Of a DNA stretch of 64,000 bases, positions 32,285 to 44,039 are shown one piece after another (the first letter of the stretch is position 1; every line of letters begins with the position of its first letter). A program made the translations under genes and the position numbers. Origin of the DNA: Simmondsia chinensis (taxonomy: Eukaryota; Streptophyta; Magnoliopsida; Caryophyllales; Simmondsiaceae); the NCBI GenBank assembly GCA_018398585.1, contig JAGTTD010000016.1, positions 27,451,212 to 27,515,211 of the forward strand, read 5' to 3'. The notes beneath the pieces were generated by a model. The model made no database searches and was not told where the DNA came from. It was given only the letters and a program-made list of their open reading frames with translations.

Positions 32285-32640
32285 TTGTTAAGGAACTATC
32301 TTTTCAAAAAGTTTAAGCTGATAGGTGAAGCTCTATGAATAGTTTTGTAATCTAATATGCCCCCTCACACAAATGTTAATTGAGCTTGAAGAGTGGATAT
32401 TACACATGTCCATTTTATCCCTTGTGCTTAAATAATGTCGAACTCGTAATCTCTTGGTTAACAAGGTTACATGCCCATTTTATTTAAATTATGTTAATAG
32501 TAAAAGTGGAGGCTGTTGGGATTTGAACTCGTGACCTCTTGGTCAACAAGGCTCTGACACCATGTCAAGGAACCATCTTTTCCAAAAGTTTAAGATGATG
32601 GGTGAAGGCTTATAAATAGTTTTATACTCTAACAAATCTC
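32285..32640. repeat. Two direct copies of the TTTTCCAAAAGTTTAA repeat
   Basis: GGAACTATCTTTTC...AGTTTAAGCTGATAGGTGAAG at 32291-32326 recurs as GGAACCATCTTTTCC...AGATGATGGGTGAAGG at 32570-32606. Both are followed by TAATCTAATATG / TATACTCTAAC. Between them lies GACCTCTTGGTCAACAAGG with an inverted B-box-like GATTTGAACTCG. Related to 13790-13960 and 16285-16450. Confidence 0.6.
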
Positions 32641-32676
32641 ACTGTATACATTATTATTTGTATACTTCATAAGACG

Positions 32677-32830
32677 CAACAACAACAACAACAACAACAG
32701 ACCCAGTGCCTCAAGGGCTCTCGCAGAAGCGGGGTCTGGGGGAGTTGATGTACGCAGCCTTCCCTCTTCAGGGTGTTAAACCTGAAAAGAGACTGTTTTC
32801 GAGGACTCCCAACCTAAGAGTCATGCCATC
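32677..32830 (-). mobile_element. SINE / RTE LINE 3' tail fragment
   Basis: (CAA)7-type run, then CCCAGTGCCTCAAGGGCTC, GATGTACGCAGCCTTCC and GTTTTCGAGGACTCCCAACC. Read on the minus strand this is the shared tail ending in (TTG)n. No 5S head. Confidence 0.75.
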
Positions 32831-34052
32831 ATCGCATCGTAGCAACCAACTCTCTTCACGAGAAGAACTTTTTAATTATATTAAAACGCAGTTATTGTTT
32901 TTCACTTAACCTTCACAACTTTTTAATTTATCAAAAAATCACCTCCAAAAGTCTAATATTTTCTAATTAGCCATCTTGTATCACACTATTAATAGTGACT
33001 TTTACATAGACTTTAGAGTGCTTATTAAGCACGACTTAAAATATATAAAGTCGCAAAGCATTTTTCACTGCCTCCCACGTGTAGGTTTGTATCCCGTCTC
33101 TTTTAAACCCCCCTCCGGATGAGACCTAGTTGGGGGAGAGATGCATGTCAATACATTACCAGTTTGATTAGTTTCAATTGATATTTTATATGCACAATAA
33201 AAAAGGAAAATAAGCTAAAATTCACATTAAAGTCATATATAATATATGACAGATAGTTAACAACATGATTTTAAGTGGTTGATTAAAATATTCTAAACTT
33301 TTGGAGATTTTTTTTCCCTGATAATTAGTAAGGAAAACTCGCGATACAAAAACTAGCATTTCATAAGAAAATCTAAAAAGCGCACATAGTGCAGGAAAAG
33401 AGAAAATAACAACAAACATCTACGAAAGTTATATGTAGTGACTCAAAAACACCCACCATAATCCTAGTATCACACCACATTGACTCTAGCTCCCAAATTA
33501 CACATTTTCTATCTTTGATACGCAGAGCTCGTTGGAACAACCATAGATGCATACAAGGAAGGTCAGAATTACAGACAGCGTACTGAACTCCCTCCAAAGC
33601 ATGTTCCTCCCAATCCAAGTGAAATACGCGAACAAACCCTTGTGGCTAGGGCACCCAGAGCCGGTCTGTTAATGACTCTCCTACCTATTCTTCTTCCTTT
33701 TTTTCCGGGCAAATCTGGCAAACTTTGTTATCTTCAAAAATGATTCAAATTGTGAGTACCCTTTCATCCTCTTCCTAATGTAAGTACCTACAGATCCACT
33801 GTTAATGGCCAAAAAGCCTTTTTTTTTTTTTAACACCAAGAAGCCACACAAAAAGCCTTCAGTCCAAGACTTCTCCTAAAAAGTTGTGGTATTTAAGTGA
33901 AAAATAATAACAATATAATATAATTTTCTGTAAAAAAGCTCTAAAAACAATATTAAATACCTTTTTTTTATAATAAATTAAGTACATATAATATTCACCT
34001 TTCATTTTATAATAGCCGCAAAAGATAACAAAACAATGTCATAAATACACGT
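32831..34052. other. Intergenic, nothing recognised
   Basis: Mixed sequence with a T11 run near 33820. Minus ORFs at 33222-33419 and 33373-33618 without domains. Confidence 0.45.
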
Positions 34053-34060
34053 ATTTTATA

Positions 34061-34743
34061 TAGAGGTGGCAAATTCAACCCATGAAGAACCCGTAAACCG
34101 ACCCGATTTAAAACGAAAATAAGTCATAAATAATTGAACCTGAAATTGAAATGACCCGACCTGTAACTAACCTGACCCATTCTTTGCCTGACTTGAAAAA
34201 CCCGTTACCAGTTTGACCCAACCCGGCCCAACCCATCATTGACCTAAACCAACTCTACCCAAACTAACCTGAACCCGAACCCAACCTAACCTGAAAGTTA
34301 AATTTATCCAAGGTCTTTAAATTCAACGAGAATTATTAGTTGTCAAAATTATAATTGAACTTCATGACATATTATTGAGCACCTATATTAGTAATCTAAT
34401 AAATATATTAGTAAAAATATAAATTATTTGGTACAATTTAAACTTTTGTAACTGGTTCATACCACAAAGGCACTAAATAGTAGGATTATGAAGGCTTGAA
34501 ATCTATACAACCAGACCCAAGATTGACCCAAATCGAAGACCACTCAAAATTAAAGTGACCCGAACTCGAAATAACTTGGCCTAGACCCAACCCGACCTGA
34601 GTACAAGTAAAACCCAAAAGTGATCCAAGCCTAAATGGGTCTACCCCAGCCCAACCCAACCCGAGTTTATTATAAACCCGAAATGACCCAAACCCGAATG
34701 AGTTCACCCGAACCCGATCCAAATGGCCCGATTGCCACCTCTA
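34061..34743. mobile_element. hAT-type MITE (683 bp), GACCC-rich
   Basis: 12-bp perfect terminal repeats TAGAGGTGGCAA / TTGCCACCTCTA and a perfect 8-bp target duplication ATTTTATA (34053-34060 and 34744-34751). The interior is full of degenerate GACCCGAACCC, AACCCAACC and GACCCAA words around an AT-rich core (34310-34450). Confidence 0.92.
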
Positions 34744-34798
34744 ATTTTATATACTCGGTGAAAATGTGGGGAGTTACTCTCTTTTGATCACTTTTATG

Positions 34799-35465
34799 TG
34801 GAGGTGGCAATCAAGTCATCTGGGTCAGGTTCGAGTGTATTCGTTCACGTTTGGGTCATCTTGGGTTTACAATAAACTCGGGTCGGGTTAGGTCGGGCTT
34901 GACCCATTCGGGCTCGGGTCACTTTCGAATTTAACCTATGCTCAAGTCTGGTTGGGTTAGGGTCAAATTATTTAGGGTTTGGGTCATTTCAATTTCAGGT
35001 TGTCTTGGGGTACGGGTCAATCTTGGGTTGGGTTATAGGGACTTCAAGTGATCATAATTCTACTATTTGACCTTTATGGCATGTACTATTTACAAAAATA
35101 TTAGTTACATTTCAAATAATTTTTATTTTTGTCATTATTTTTGATGTATTACGAATATAGTTGTTCAATAATCTCTTACTTTTACCATTACATTCAAAGA
35201 TCTTTCGTTAATTTAGGTTTCAAGTTGAGTAGGGTTATAGTTTGGGTCATTTTGGGTAGGGTTGGTTTGGGTCAATACTGGGTTGGGTGAGATCAAATTG
35301 ATAATTGGGTCAATCGGGGTTAGGAACGGATGGGTTAGGTTAGTTTCATATCAAGTCATTTGAATTACGGGTTCAATTATTAAAAGACAATTTTCCAATT
35401 CGGGTTGGGTCGGTTTATGAGTCTTTAAGTTCAGGTTTCGGGTCAAGTTCGATTTGCCACCTCTA
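34799..35465. mobile_element. hAT-type MITE (667 bp), GGGTC-rich, inverted twin
   Basis: Termini TGGAGGTGGCAA / TTGCCACCTCTA. 8-bp flanks CTTTTATG (34791-34798) and CTTTTATC (35466-35473), 7/8 match. Interior of GGGTCGGG, GGGTTGGG and GGGTCATTT words: the same family as the neighbour, inserted in the opposite orientation 55 bp away. Confidence 0.9.
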
Positions 35466-35579
35466 CTTTTATCCCAAATATTCAGCACTTGGAATTACAA
35501 ATATTTTTCTGAAAATTATGTACGTAAGATAATATATAGGTACAAACACAAAATTTAGATATACCTTAACTGCAGAATA

Positions 35580-35745
35580 AAGTAACTTGTCACATCATTT
35601 TTTCCATACAATATAACATTATGACACCAGAGAGGGTCCTATAATTAATAGAAACGAAATCCGAGATATTAAAAGAATAAATCAAAAAGGTTATGGACCG
35701 TTTTATTATTTAAATAAATGTCGGGATACTAAAATATGTATAATA
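35580..35745. mobile_element. MULE-type MITE fragment
   Basis: Right part only: AGGTTATGGACCGTTTTATT, then GTCGGGATACTAAAATATG, matching the right arm of the 15053-15580 family. Confidence 0.5.
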
Positions 35746-36384
35746 GAGGGGTCGATATCATGGAGTTGGGAAGTCCTTATTTGCTTCATGCATGCAAATT
35801 ATCATCCTCTCATCGTCCCCCTAACTTTTCCTTTAATTTATTACATAAATTAATCTATTTTATTTCATTTATTAGGAGTTTGGATTTGAGAAATAGTATT
35901 AGACAAAGTAGGTTTGTTTGTTCATAAATGCGCGATCGACTAGATTTAGGGGTGATATTGAGTTGAATTTGGGTTGCGTTTTCAGTCCGTTTTCATTTAA
36001 ATCTTACCCTGAAAAAATCGAGCCCAGCCCAAATTTTGAAAAGGTCAATTATTCTAAAATTATTCATACTCGATCCAAAAATTTACCAAGTGGAACAGAT
36101 ATCTGACTGAAATCCGTAGCACATTTTGATTCCAGAATGAATTGTAATACTATAATTTAGTATTAACATATATAAATTTAATATTACACAAATTATAATT
36201 TTGATTCGGTTTTGGATCAGATTTGATGTAATCCAAATCCAAACCCGACTCGAAATTAATTTATCAATTATATCCAAATCGTAATCTATTTAAAACTCAT
36301 TTTTTACATTCAAATTTGTTGTAATTGGATCGGATTGGATGCATATCCCACAAATTCAACTATTGAAGTAATACATATATGAAC
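35746..36384. other. Intergenic, nothing recognised
   Basis: Short degenerate 'TTGGATCGGATTGGAT / ATCCAAATCC' inverted words near 36190-36340 suggest a worn MITE. No gene. Confidence 0.35.
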
Positions 36385-37531
36385 AAGCACACCACTTTGG
36401 GATCTCTTCCTCCTGATGTTCATATAGTGTAGGAGGGCTTTCCGCAGACACGCTTTGGGTGTCAAAGTATTGATGTGAGGATCGATGAGCGGAGTCCGGG
36501 CCATATTGCTTTACATGTTGACGGTCATCTTATTGGTAGATGGCCCTAGGATTTCCAAACTCCACGTTTAGCTATCTTTCATCCTTCTACTCAGTTTGTA
36601 TTACAACCGCTAGCAACACCTATTCAGGTAAATCGAGTCAGCCGAAACCCTCCATTTCTCTTGCCATGGGTAGTGGAAAGTAGAGCCAATTCGCCTGGTC
36701 CTTAAGATCAGTTGTCTCCTCAAGGTAACCGAGGTCCAAAAGCTATAAGTGATATTGAGTCGGTGTCCTCAGAAACTGAATTTTCACCGGGTTTTCAGCT
36801 CATTGCTTTAGAAAGCCAGTTGTATGATGATGGAAATTCCTTGAGAATGACCATGGTGCAGCTTATGGGGAAGTCTAGCAAGGCTAGGGAAAGAAAGAGA
36901 AAAGTGGGGTTCGGTCATCAAGATCCCAATGCTTGCCTGACCAGAAGGGGCCGCAGAGCCCTAAAATCTAGGAAAAAAGAGCAAGTTAAGCGAGACCTAC
37001 ACTGATTTCTTACAGACATGTCACCTGGTAGCAGTACGAGAAGGTTACTTGAGCTTCCAAGTGTTGAAAGAAGAAAAAGAAAGGAGGGAAAAAGGATAAA
37101 AAAGGTAATAACAGTTGAGAAACTTCTTGTGGAGAGTGTACGTGAGAGACTAGAAAGAAGCTCGGGTTGCGCTTTGATGGTGACGAATCTATCAGGATCG
37201 AGCAATTTGCATTGATGGACTAGGTAATTTCTGATTTGAGTACCTCCCATCCCTCCTAGTCTTGATGTTGTCCTTCATTTCCTGCCCGATCTTGGCACGC
37301 ACTATTTTATTTTCAGTTTTAGGGTTTTTTTTCATTTTTATTTTTTTCAGTTTCTAAAGTCCTCTAGCATTTTGTTAGGCCTATTTGTATTTTGATGTGC
37401 TTTCCCGTCCTCTTGTTTTGGCGTGTTGTTTGTTCTTGTCCTTCTTTGGTCTCCGTCTCCTTACGGGTGTCCTAAGCCTCGCTTTGGTCGAGTGTTCTAT
37501 CTTGCATTGTGACCTTGTCGCTATTATTAAA
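36385..37531 (+). mobile_element. Non-autonomous LINE, 5'-truncated copy
   Basis: Carries the C-terminal half of the same ORF1-like protein as the element at 38551-41243, then a T-rich 3' UTR (from about 37220) ending TTGTCGCTATTATTAAAAAAA. The longer element ends CTGTCGCTAATTATCAAAAAAA. The left border is approximate. No reverse transcriptase or endonuclease in between. Confidence 0.75.
36480..37215 (+). pseudogene. ORF1-like C-terminal half, broken
   Basis: Reading from about 36500: SPGHIALHVDGHLI (compare GHVSIHLNGQYSW in the longer copy), stops at about 36550 and 36705, then 36712-37005 with TEFSPGFQLIALE and LTRRGRRALKSRKKEQ. After a stop at about 37003, 37018-37215 resumes with MSPGSSTRRLLE. 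The longer copy has the same order (TRR...GWRALKRK, then DMSPGS). The basic K/R-rich segment may bind nucleic acid. Not functional here. Confidence 0.7.
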
Positions 37532-38344
37532 AAAACATATTTTATTAATCATGCAATTTCTCCAACCTTTTTGACGTATCATAATCCCCAATAAGAGATT
37601 AAAATTTTGAGTGCATAGTGGCCGCAAACCAATACCTATTAGCTTCGAAACATTAATCAAAGGACAGCTAACTCTTTTTCTCGACAAGTCATAATATAAA
37701 ATAGACCACTTATAGAAGCGAGGTCTTAATGAACCCATATAAAAGACAGAAAAAGAAACAAAAAAGCAACTTACAGCCACTAAAACAGAAATATAATACA
37801 GAGAAAATATAGTTTATTGATCATAAAACAAGTGCTGTTTTTTTTGTATTCCCGATTAGATTAGTACATAGTGTGATTTTGTATTCCAAATTAGACTGGT
37901 ATACCAATTTCTATTTTAAAATTGTTTTGAAAAATATTATATATTTTACATTTTTCATTCTCTTACATCGTATTTGTTTACTTAGCAAAACTGAAATGTT
38001 GGGAACGATTTTGTTTTACTTAATGAGGTACATGTTTAGTACGTGATTGAGAAGTCGACTCAAAAGAGCACGTATGTACGTCATGATTGGTCATGTTCGA
38101 GTTTGGAATGCGGCATATGACGTGAGAAATTAACATACGCTGACAAATTAGCATTTTGGTAAAAGAATTTGCTAGATTACAATTAAAAAAAATAGTGAAT
38201 TTAGACAAAATATATATATTTTTTCAAAATTTTGTGTCCTGTTACATTTTCAGGAAAAAAAAAAAAAATATTTGGATCTCACAGAGGAAACCTATATAAT
38301 GTCATAAATATATTCAAGAATATTATTTTCTGACGAAAATCCAT
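37532..38344. other. Intergenic, nothing recognised
   Basis: AT-rich, with A/T runs at 38180-38280. No gene. Confidence 0.45.
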
Positions 38345-38550
38345 CATACTCTGACTGAGGGTATTTAGAATTCATGGGAATTGTACTTTTGTCGTTTTGT
38401 GTAGTTAGCAGAACATGGGAAGCGAAAATTTTTATAAACTTCTAATTTCTTTGTTACACGAGAATTAACTTATCTGGGAGGCTAGATAAGTTATAATTCT
38501 TGGGAAATTCTAGTTTCCATCCTAAGAACTAAATAATAACAATACCTACT

Positions 38551-41243
38551 ATAGTTGGATTCTTGAAGAAGCAAAAAATAACACCTAAAAAATAGCTCCG
38601 TTCTCTCTCCTGCCCCAAACCCCCAACGGCCACTTTCACCCTGCCTCCCCCGGCACGTGGGGGCACGTGACCGCCCACCCAGAGACCGGAGCTCGATTTT
38701 CGAGGTCGTCAAGGCCCTACGGTGCTGGTCGTACAATGTTCGAAGGATGATTGCTGACTCTTAGAGGGTCCAACCCTTCGTCTCCCTCCTCGCCGCTCCT
38801 CAGCTCATCCTCCATCTCCATCGGTTCTACCTACACCGTGCTCCCCCCAGCTCCGACCATCCATCGCCGGCCCCCATCAATTCCCACCTTCAATTTCACC
38901 CCCCAACCACCAACCATCATCTCCCTTCACCTCCCATCATCACCACCACCTTCACCACCTCTTCATTTCCACTATCAGCCATCACCAACTCCATCTTCAC
39001 CATCACCCTCCGTCATCCACACCCCTTCCTACCTAAGGCCATCTCCGTCACCACCAGGTGCAAACCCCCTGCCCCAACGGTACTCTTGTCTCTTCTTTTT
39101 TTACCCATCTCCGACGTTATGGGGGTGTTTATTTTCGTTGATAGACTACCTGAAAGAACGACTAATTCTTGACTTAAAGCTATTTTTCATGGCTTTAAGT
39201 GAATTTACGATACTTTTGTGCCCCTTAAGAAAAGGTTGAGGTCCAGATTGTCTTATGGTTTTGTCCGGTTCTCGGAGTACGGCGAAGTGGCGTGGGTGAT
39301 TACATCCATAGATGGTAAATGGGTGATGGGGGTCAAACTCAGAGTTCAATGGGCTAACCCAATCAGAAGTTCATTTGCTCCTACAGTGCGAAATCAGCCT
39401 CAACCTAGGGCTCCCATTCAGTTCAGGAACGCGGAAGACACTCAGGATCAGAGGAGGACCGAGGACTCTGCATCTGTTAACATTCCGAAGATTGTGGTAT
39501 CAAATACCAATAACAGCGTGGAGGCTTGGCTTGAGCGGGCTTTAATTACGCATACGTCTGAGGAGGCTAGCCTTGATGATATTCTCACGTTTATCACCGA
39601 GAACAATCTCTACGGGTTAACCCCTAGAGGGTTAAGCACTTCCTCCTTTATCTTGGTTTGTGATTCTATGGACACCCTTGAGTCCTACAGTGGACCGCGC
39701 CTTGGGATTCTTTTGAGGAAATTTAAAGAGATATATAAATATAATAGCGAGACCCTTGGCTCTGTTGAGAGAAGGGTGTGGATTGAGGTTTATGGATTGC
39801 CCCTTCAATGTTGGTCTAAGAATTGCTTCACAGATATCGCAAAATTGTGGGGAAAGTTCGTCAGACTGGATACTAGGACGTTCGCTATGAGGTGTGTTGA
39901 TATTGCTAGGTTCCCTATTGACACTTGCTCAACTACATACATTCATCAGACAGTCCAAGTTCAGTTTAGTGGGGGATCACGTTTGATTCTAATCAAGGAG
40001 GGTAATTCTGAGGTAATTCCGGCCTATTCATCTAGAGTTGTTACTTTAGCGGCTTCAGCTAGATTGGCCAAGGAGTAGGCCTCATCTGTGCCGCTCAATC
40101 GAGATAGTCATGACACAACAGTGACATGGCAATGCTCACGGGTTGAATCTCTTCCTGTACGAATGATGAATGCTGTAGAGTTCTGGTCAGAGCCTAATTT
40201 AGATCCCCCTAGGAGCAAAAATGAGGGTGTGTGGGTCTTAGAGCATCCGTTGGGACATGTGTCTATCCATCTCAACGGTCAATACTCTTGGAGATCGGCT
40301 TTGGAGTGCTTCTTTCCGCAACTGTCAATTCTTCCTACCGTTGTGCATCCTATTTCTCTTCTCCCACACCAGGATGTTCATGAAAATCAATATCTTCCTC
40401 TCCTCCTCCTGTGGGTCGAGGAGGCTAACTCTGAGGCTTTACAGCTTCATGCTCAGATATCACCTTATGAGAGTGAAATTCGAGAAAACATCAGCAACAA
40501 TGACTCTTCAGACCCTGGTCCCGAATTCCCACTAGGCTTCGAGCCACCAGACTCGCTTAGGTACCATCATATAGAGGCTAGTACACCTGAGAACTACCAC
40601 GTGCCTGTGCCGTTTGGGGAGGGACTTAGCTTAACTCGGAGGAAAAACCAAAAATTGCAGATGACAAAAAGGGGGTGGCGAGCCCTAAAGCGTAAGGCGG
40701 AAGAGAAGGAGAAGCCGAAACTTCAGGAATTTCTGAAGGACATGTCGCCCGGTAGTAATTTGCAGAAGCGGACAGAGAACACTAGAAAGAAGAAGAAGAA
40801 GAACTTGGTGAATCGGGGCAACCACGTTGCTGATGCTGGTCAAATCGAGAAAGCAGTCCAAACAATAGAGATGGGAAAAAGATTATGTTTGAATTTTGAG
40901 GGTTTCGATCCAACTATTGTGAGTGTTATTCTTCATGGAAGGCTGTGATGGGTTTTTATTGGCTTCTTGGTGCCTTGCATTCAGTTTTCAGTTGTGAGTG
41001 TCTTGGTCTTCTGTTGGTTTCTGTGCATCGGTTTGCTCCCTGTTCCTGCCGTTTGATTGGTTTTTTGTTTTCGTTGTTTTTGTGTGCTCGTGTTTGTGGT
41101 GCGTTTGTTTTCCCTATTTTGTTTTTTCTTTGTGTTTTTTTTTTGGTTGGCTCTTGTTTTCCCCGCTCTTGTTCGAGTGGATTCAAGTCTCGCTTTGTCG
41201 AGTGGCTTGCTTGTTCCGCGACTCTGTCGCTAATTATCAAAAA
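38551..41243 (+). mobile_element. Non-autonomous LINE encoding only an ORF1-like protein
   Basis: Flanked by a 16-bp target duplication AATAACAATACCTACT (38535-38550 and 41244-41259). The element ends in an A-rich tail (TAATTATCAAAAAA). It has a GC-rich, proline-coding 5' region (38600-39100), an ORF1-like frame (39129-40948) and a T-rich 3' UTR, about 2.7 kb in all. No endonuclease or reverse transcriptase is present, although the duplication shows target-primed insertion. The truncated relative at 36385-37531 has the same 3' arrangement, so the absence of RT is probably a family trait rather than a chance deletion. Confidence 0.88.
39129..40948 (+). pseudogene. LINE ORF1-like protein (RRM + DUF4283-type), broken
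   Basis: N-terminal RRM: FIFVDRLPE (RNP2 position), then RLSYGFVRFSEYGEV (RNP1), followed by KLRVQWA; two in-frame TGA codons fall between RNP2 and RNP1. Then, in the open frame 39218-40078, a linker and a DUF4283-type segment (RRVWIEVYGLPLQCWS, LWGKFVRLD, RCVDIARF), as in ORF1 of plant L1-type LINEs. A stop at 40076 separates the second frame (40088-40948), with FPLGFEPPDSL, MTKRGWRALKRK and DMSPGS and a lysine-rich C-terminus. Family role: RNA-binding chaperone of the LINE RNP. Confidence 0.82.
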
Positions 41244-41350
41244 AATAACAATACCTACTTCATGGAAAATTGATAGAGGAATTGAATTGATGAAAAATAT
41301 AACTTTCTTTAGGAGCTTAATTCTTGTGTTAACCAAACAAGGCCAAAAAT

Positions 41351-43195
41351 TATTAAAAGAAAAAAAAAAACAAGACATTATTTTCCAAACATATATTTAA
41401 ATTTCTCAAAAATAAAAATTTGCAAAGGAAAAAAAAAAAAAAAAAGCAAACATGATATGTACAGTGTAAAGTAATCCAGTCTTAGAAGTATGGGGTTAGT
41501 TGAATCCAAGCAATAGTGTATCATTCAGAGAAGCATCTCAGTTTGTGGGAGTTCGTGTTTCGATACCGGGAGTTTTTCGGGTGGTTTGATTATTGGTGTG
41601 TAATGGTGCTATCTTCGTGTAGGCATCTTTGACAGGCAACTTTACTCGTGAGGTCTTTAGGTGTAGTGTTTTATCTGGTTTTTGTTTTGTACTCTGTATT
41701 ATAACAGGTGTAAATCTATAATATGAGTTGTGGGCGTAGGTAGATCTTACATTTTTTTGATTTTTGTTCTATTCTTGTATTGATCTCTACCCATTCAAGT
41801 GTGGGTTCCGCTTTTGTGGGACGACGGTTTTGTATCGGAAAGAAAAAAAGAAAGATCTAGAAGCACTAATAGATTTGCTTGGCCACTCCCGCAGGTTTGT
41901 GATCACGTGCGGTTACAATGACGTATGATGTTGACGTGTTAATTAATATACATAATCAGATAGTTTGAGGTTTGAAAATTTTATTTCATGGATATTTTGA
42001 AAAATTTTATCACTTAGATAACTTTTTAGTCAAAATATTTTAATATATATAGTGAAATGCATCAAAAATTAAAAATTTATCATTTTGATACATATTATTA
42101 CAAAGTTTTGATGAAATATATTTATATTTATAGAGTTGAAATTATGTGGTATATCAATAATTTTATCAAAAATCATCGATTCCCGGTGATTGTACCTATG
42201 TATTGTGAAGAATATATCTATATTAGTATTTTTCGACAAAAAATTATTGTGTCCCGAACCGGTGTACATAAGTTGAAAAATTCACGAATGTCAAGTTTGA
42301 AAAAAAAAATAATATGTGTTTTTTCTTTGAGTTTGCTTTAATATATGTAGTAATAGTTGTTATATTATTAATATTAGTAACTACATTAATGTTGATGCCA
42401 TAACGAGTCAAGATACCCTTGACAGATTCAAACCATCGCCAAGAATATCTGGAAGATGTTTGATGAGCTTCACTCTATCTAGATTCCTCATATCTTCAAA
42501 TAAGGTTGTAGGCCATTTTTGACGTGGAGTCAAAGGTGAATCACTTTGACATCTCGAGAGAACTGTTCCTCCCGACACACTGAATGTGACTATATATCGA
42601 TAACTCGTCTAGTATTCTCGTTATCCTTTTATTTTACGAAAATATATGGTAACGAAAGCCAAGTTGGCATGGGAAAAGCACCACACAATAATGTTCACGT
42701 AAAGATGAAAGCCCCACTTCAACGCTTTGCCTTTTTCATGCATGCAATTTTCTCGTAGAAACGCCCTCGGGCTACTATGATGTTTCAGTTCGTCAGGTTG
42801 TCTGTAATATAACATCGATCTTTGCTTCAATTTAAGCAAATTCTTTAGCGCGCGTTCGGTCCTATGATAGCAGTGTGTGTCATTTTCCGTCTCACAACAC
42901 TTTCAAATACTTTTCTTAGAAAAAGTTACCAAAGATCTTTGCTGTTTCTTCTCATACCAGAACACTTCCACAACGCAGTTACAGTAGCATGAAAAATAAA
43001 AGTTTAGTATTTAAGTAGTCAATTTCTTTATATAATACTACAGTCTCTTTAACTCGAATATTTAAATTTAAATTTTAACTTTTTCAGTCTTACAATTGTA
43101 TAATTTCAAAATAAGATATGGTATAGGTAGTATTATTCATATTTCAAATTCAATGAGCATTTATAAGAAGGGACATGTTAAAATATGAAAGATTA
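41351..43195. other. Intergenic; possible LINE 3'-end relic at about 41490-41855
   Basis: 41490-41855 is T/G-rich and ends TCGGAAAGAAAAAAAGAAAG, which resembles an old LINE 3' UTR and tail. No coding sequence. 41940-43195 is AT-rich without recognised features. Confidence 0.35.
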
Positions 43196-43199
43196 TCGA

Positions 43200-43781
43200 G
43201 GCTGCATTTGGTTCAGCTTTTTTACAGTTTTAAGCTGTGAAAAAACTCTTTTTGATTAAGGGCTTGCGTTTGGTTGGCAGAAAGGTCTTTTTATATATTT
43301 TTCACAGCTTAAATATAAAGATGAAAAAACTATTTTATAACTAAGTAGAAAAAGATGTTAAATTGGATCTTGTTCACAACTTATTTTAAAGAAATGCTCT
43401 AAAAATATTATATTAAACTTAAATCTTCACCACCATTACCTACTTTTACTTGTTATCACCACTCCCACAGACCATCACACCTTTTATATCATGGGTTGCT
43501 ACACTCACCATTTTCCACTATCACGACCAACTATTATCATGATTCTCCTTTACCTACTATAATTAGATAATTTATATTATTATGTCATTTTTGTGATTAT
43601 AATAGGTAAGTTCCTTTTTTTAACTCGCATTGAAATGTTTTATTTTGTAAAAAAGATCTTTCTGCATTGCACAACCAAACACTTCACTATAAAAAAATGC
43701 AGATCTTAAACAGATAAATCTTATTGAAACAGATAAGACAAAAAAAGATAAGTTAAAATAAGATGAACCAAACGCACCCTG
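43200..43781. mobile_element. MITE with TTTGGTTCA termini
   Basis: Left GGCTGCATTTGGTTCAGC, right ATGAACCAAACGCACCCT: imperfect inverted ends. Interior AAAGGTCTTTTTATAT and AAAAAGATCTTTC pairs. A second internal start-like word (GCGTTTGGTTGGCAG) at 43266 suggests a nested or duplicated end. Lies about 260 bp upstream of the PME ATG. Confidence 0.55.
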
Positions 43782-43915
43782 AATCTTCATCAGATAGCTT
43801 AAGGGTTTGTACTTTTTTAATTTATAAGACAATAAAACCTAAATATTAATTTTTTTTCTTTTCTTTTTCTATTTTAATTTTCACTTAAATTAAAAAATTC
43901 TTTTCATAATATGCT

Positions 43916-43923
43916 TATAAATA
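43916..43923 (+). promoter_or_regulatory. Putative PME TATA box
   Basis: TATAAATA, 117 bp upstream of the PME start codon, giving a predicted 5' UTR of about 85-95 bases. Chosen by position and match only. Confidence 0.5.
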
Positions 43924-44039
43924 CCTTATTGACTTGCCCTCTTAGGCATCATTTGATTGAGCAATTCATAACATTTTAAAAAAAAATACACAAAAAATCA
44001 CAATTTATTAATCAAGTCAACCAAGCTTGCATTAATTTC

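Larger units (their letters stand above)
38345..41350. mobile_element. GCCTTGTTTGGT MITE split by a LINE
   Basis: MITE sequence lies at about 38345-38550 (ATTCATGGGAATTGTAC, AACTTCTAATTTC, GGGAAATTCTAGTTTCC) and resumes at 41260-41345 (TCATGGAAAATTGATAGAGG, then TAACCAAACAAGGC). Joined across the insertion, the order equals that of the complement of 17473-17812. The intervening 38551-41243 is the LINE. Confidence 0.7.

Noticed and set aside
32697..32730. CRISPR-like or other spaced repeat array
   Set aside because: CAA-run and tail repeats are retroelement tails. No regularly spaced identical repeats exist in the window.
34486..34722. Glycine/leucine-rich 78-residue ORF
   Set aside because: It is the interior of a hAT MITE made of GACCC words, which gives open frames by composition.
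38751..39239. Proline/serine-rich 162-residue protein
   Set aside because: It lies in the GC-rich 5' part of the LINE, in a different frame from the RRM, and the composition is simple. Treated as 5' region of the element.
40945..41400. Hydrophobic 151-residue protein
   Set aside because: It is the T-rich 3' UTR of the LINE read in frame. It crosses the A tail and target duplication into MITE sequence.
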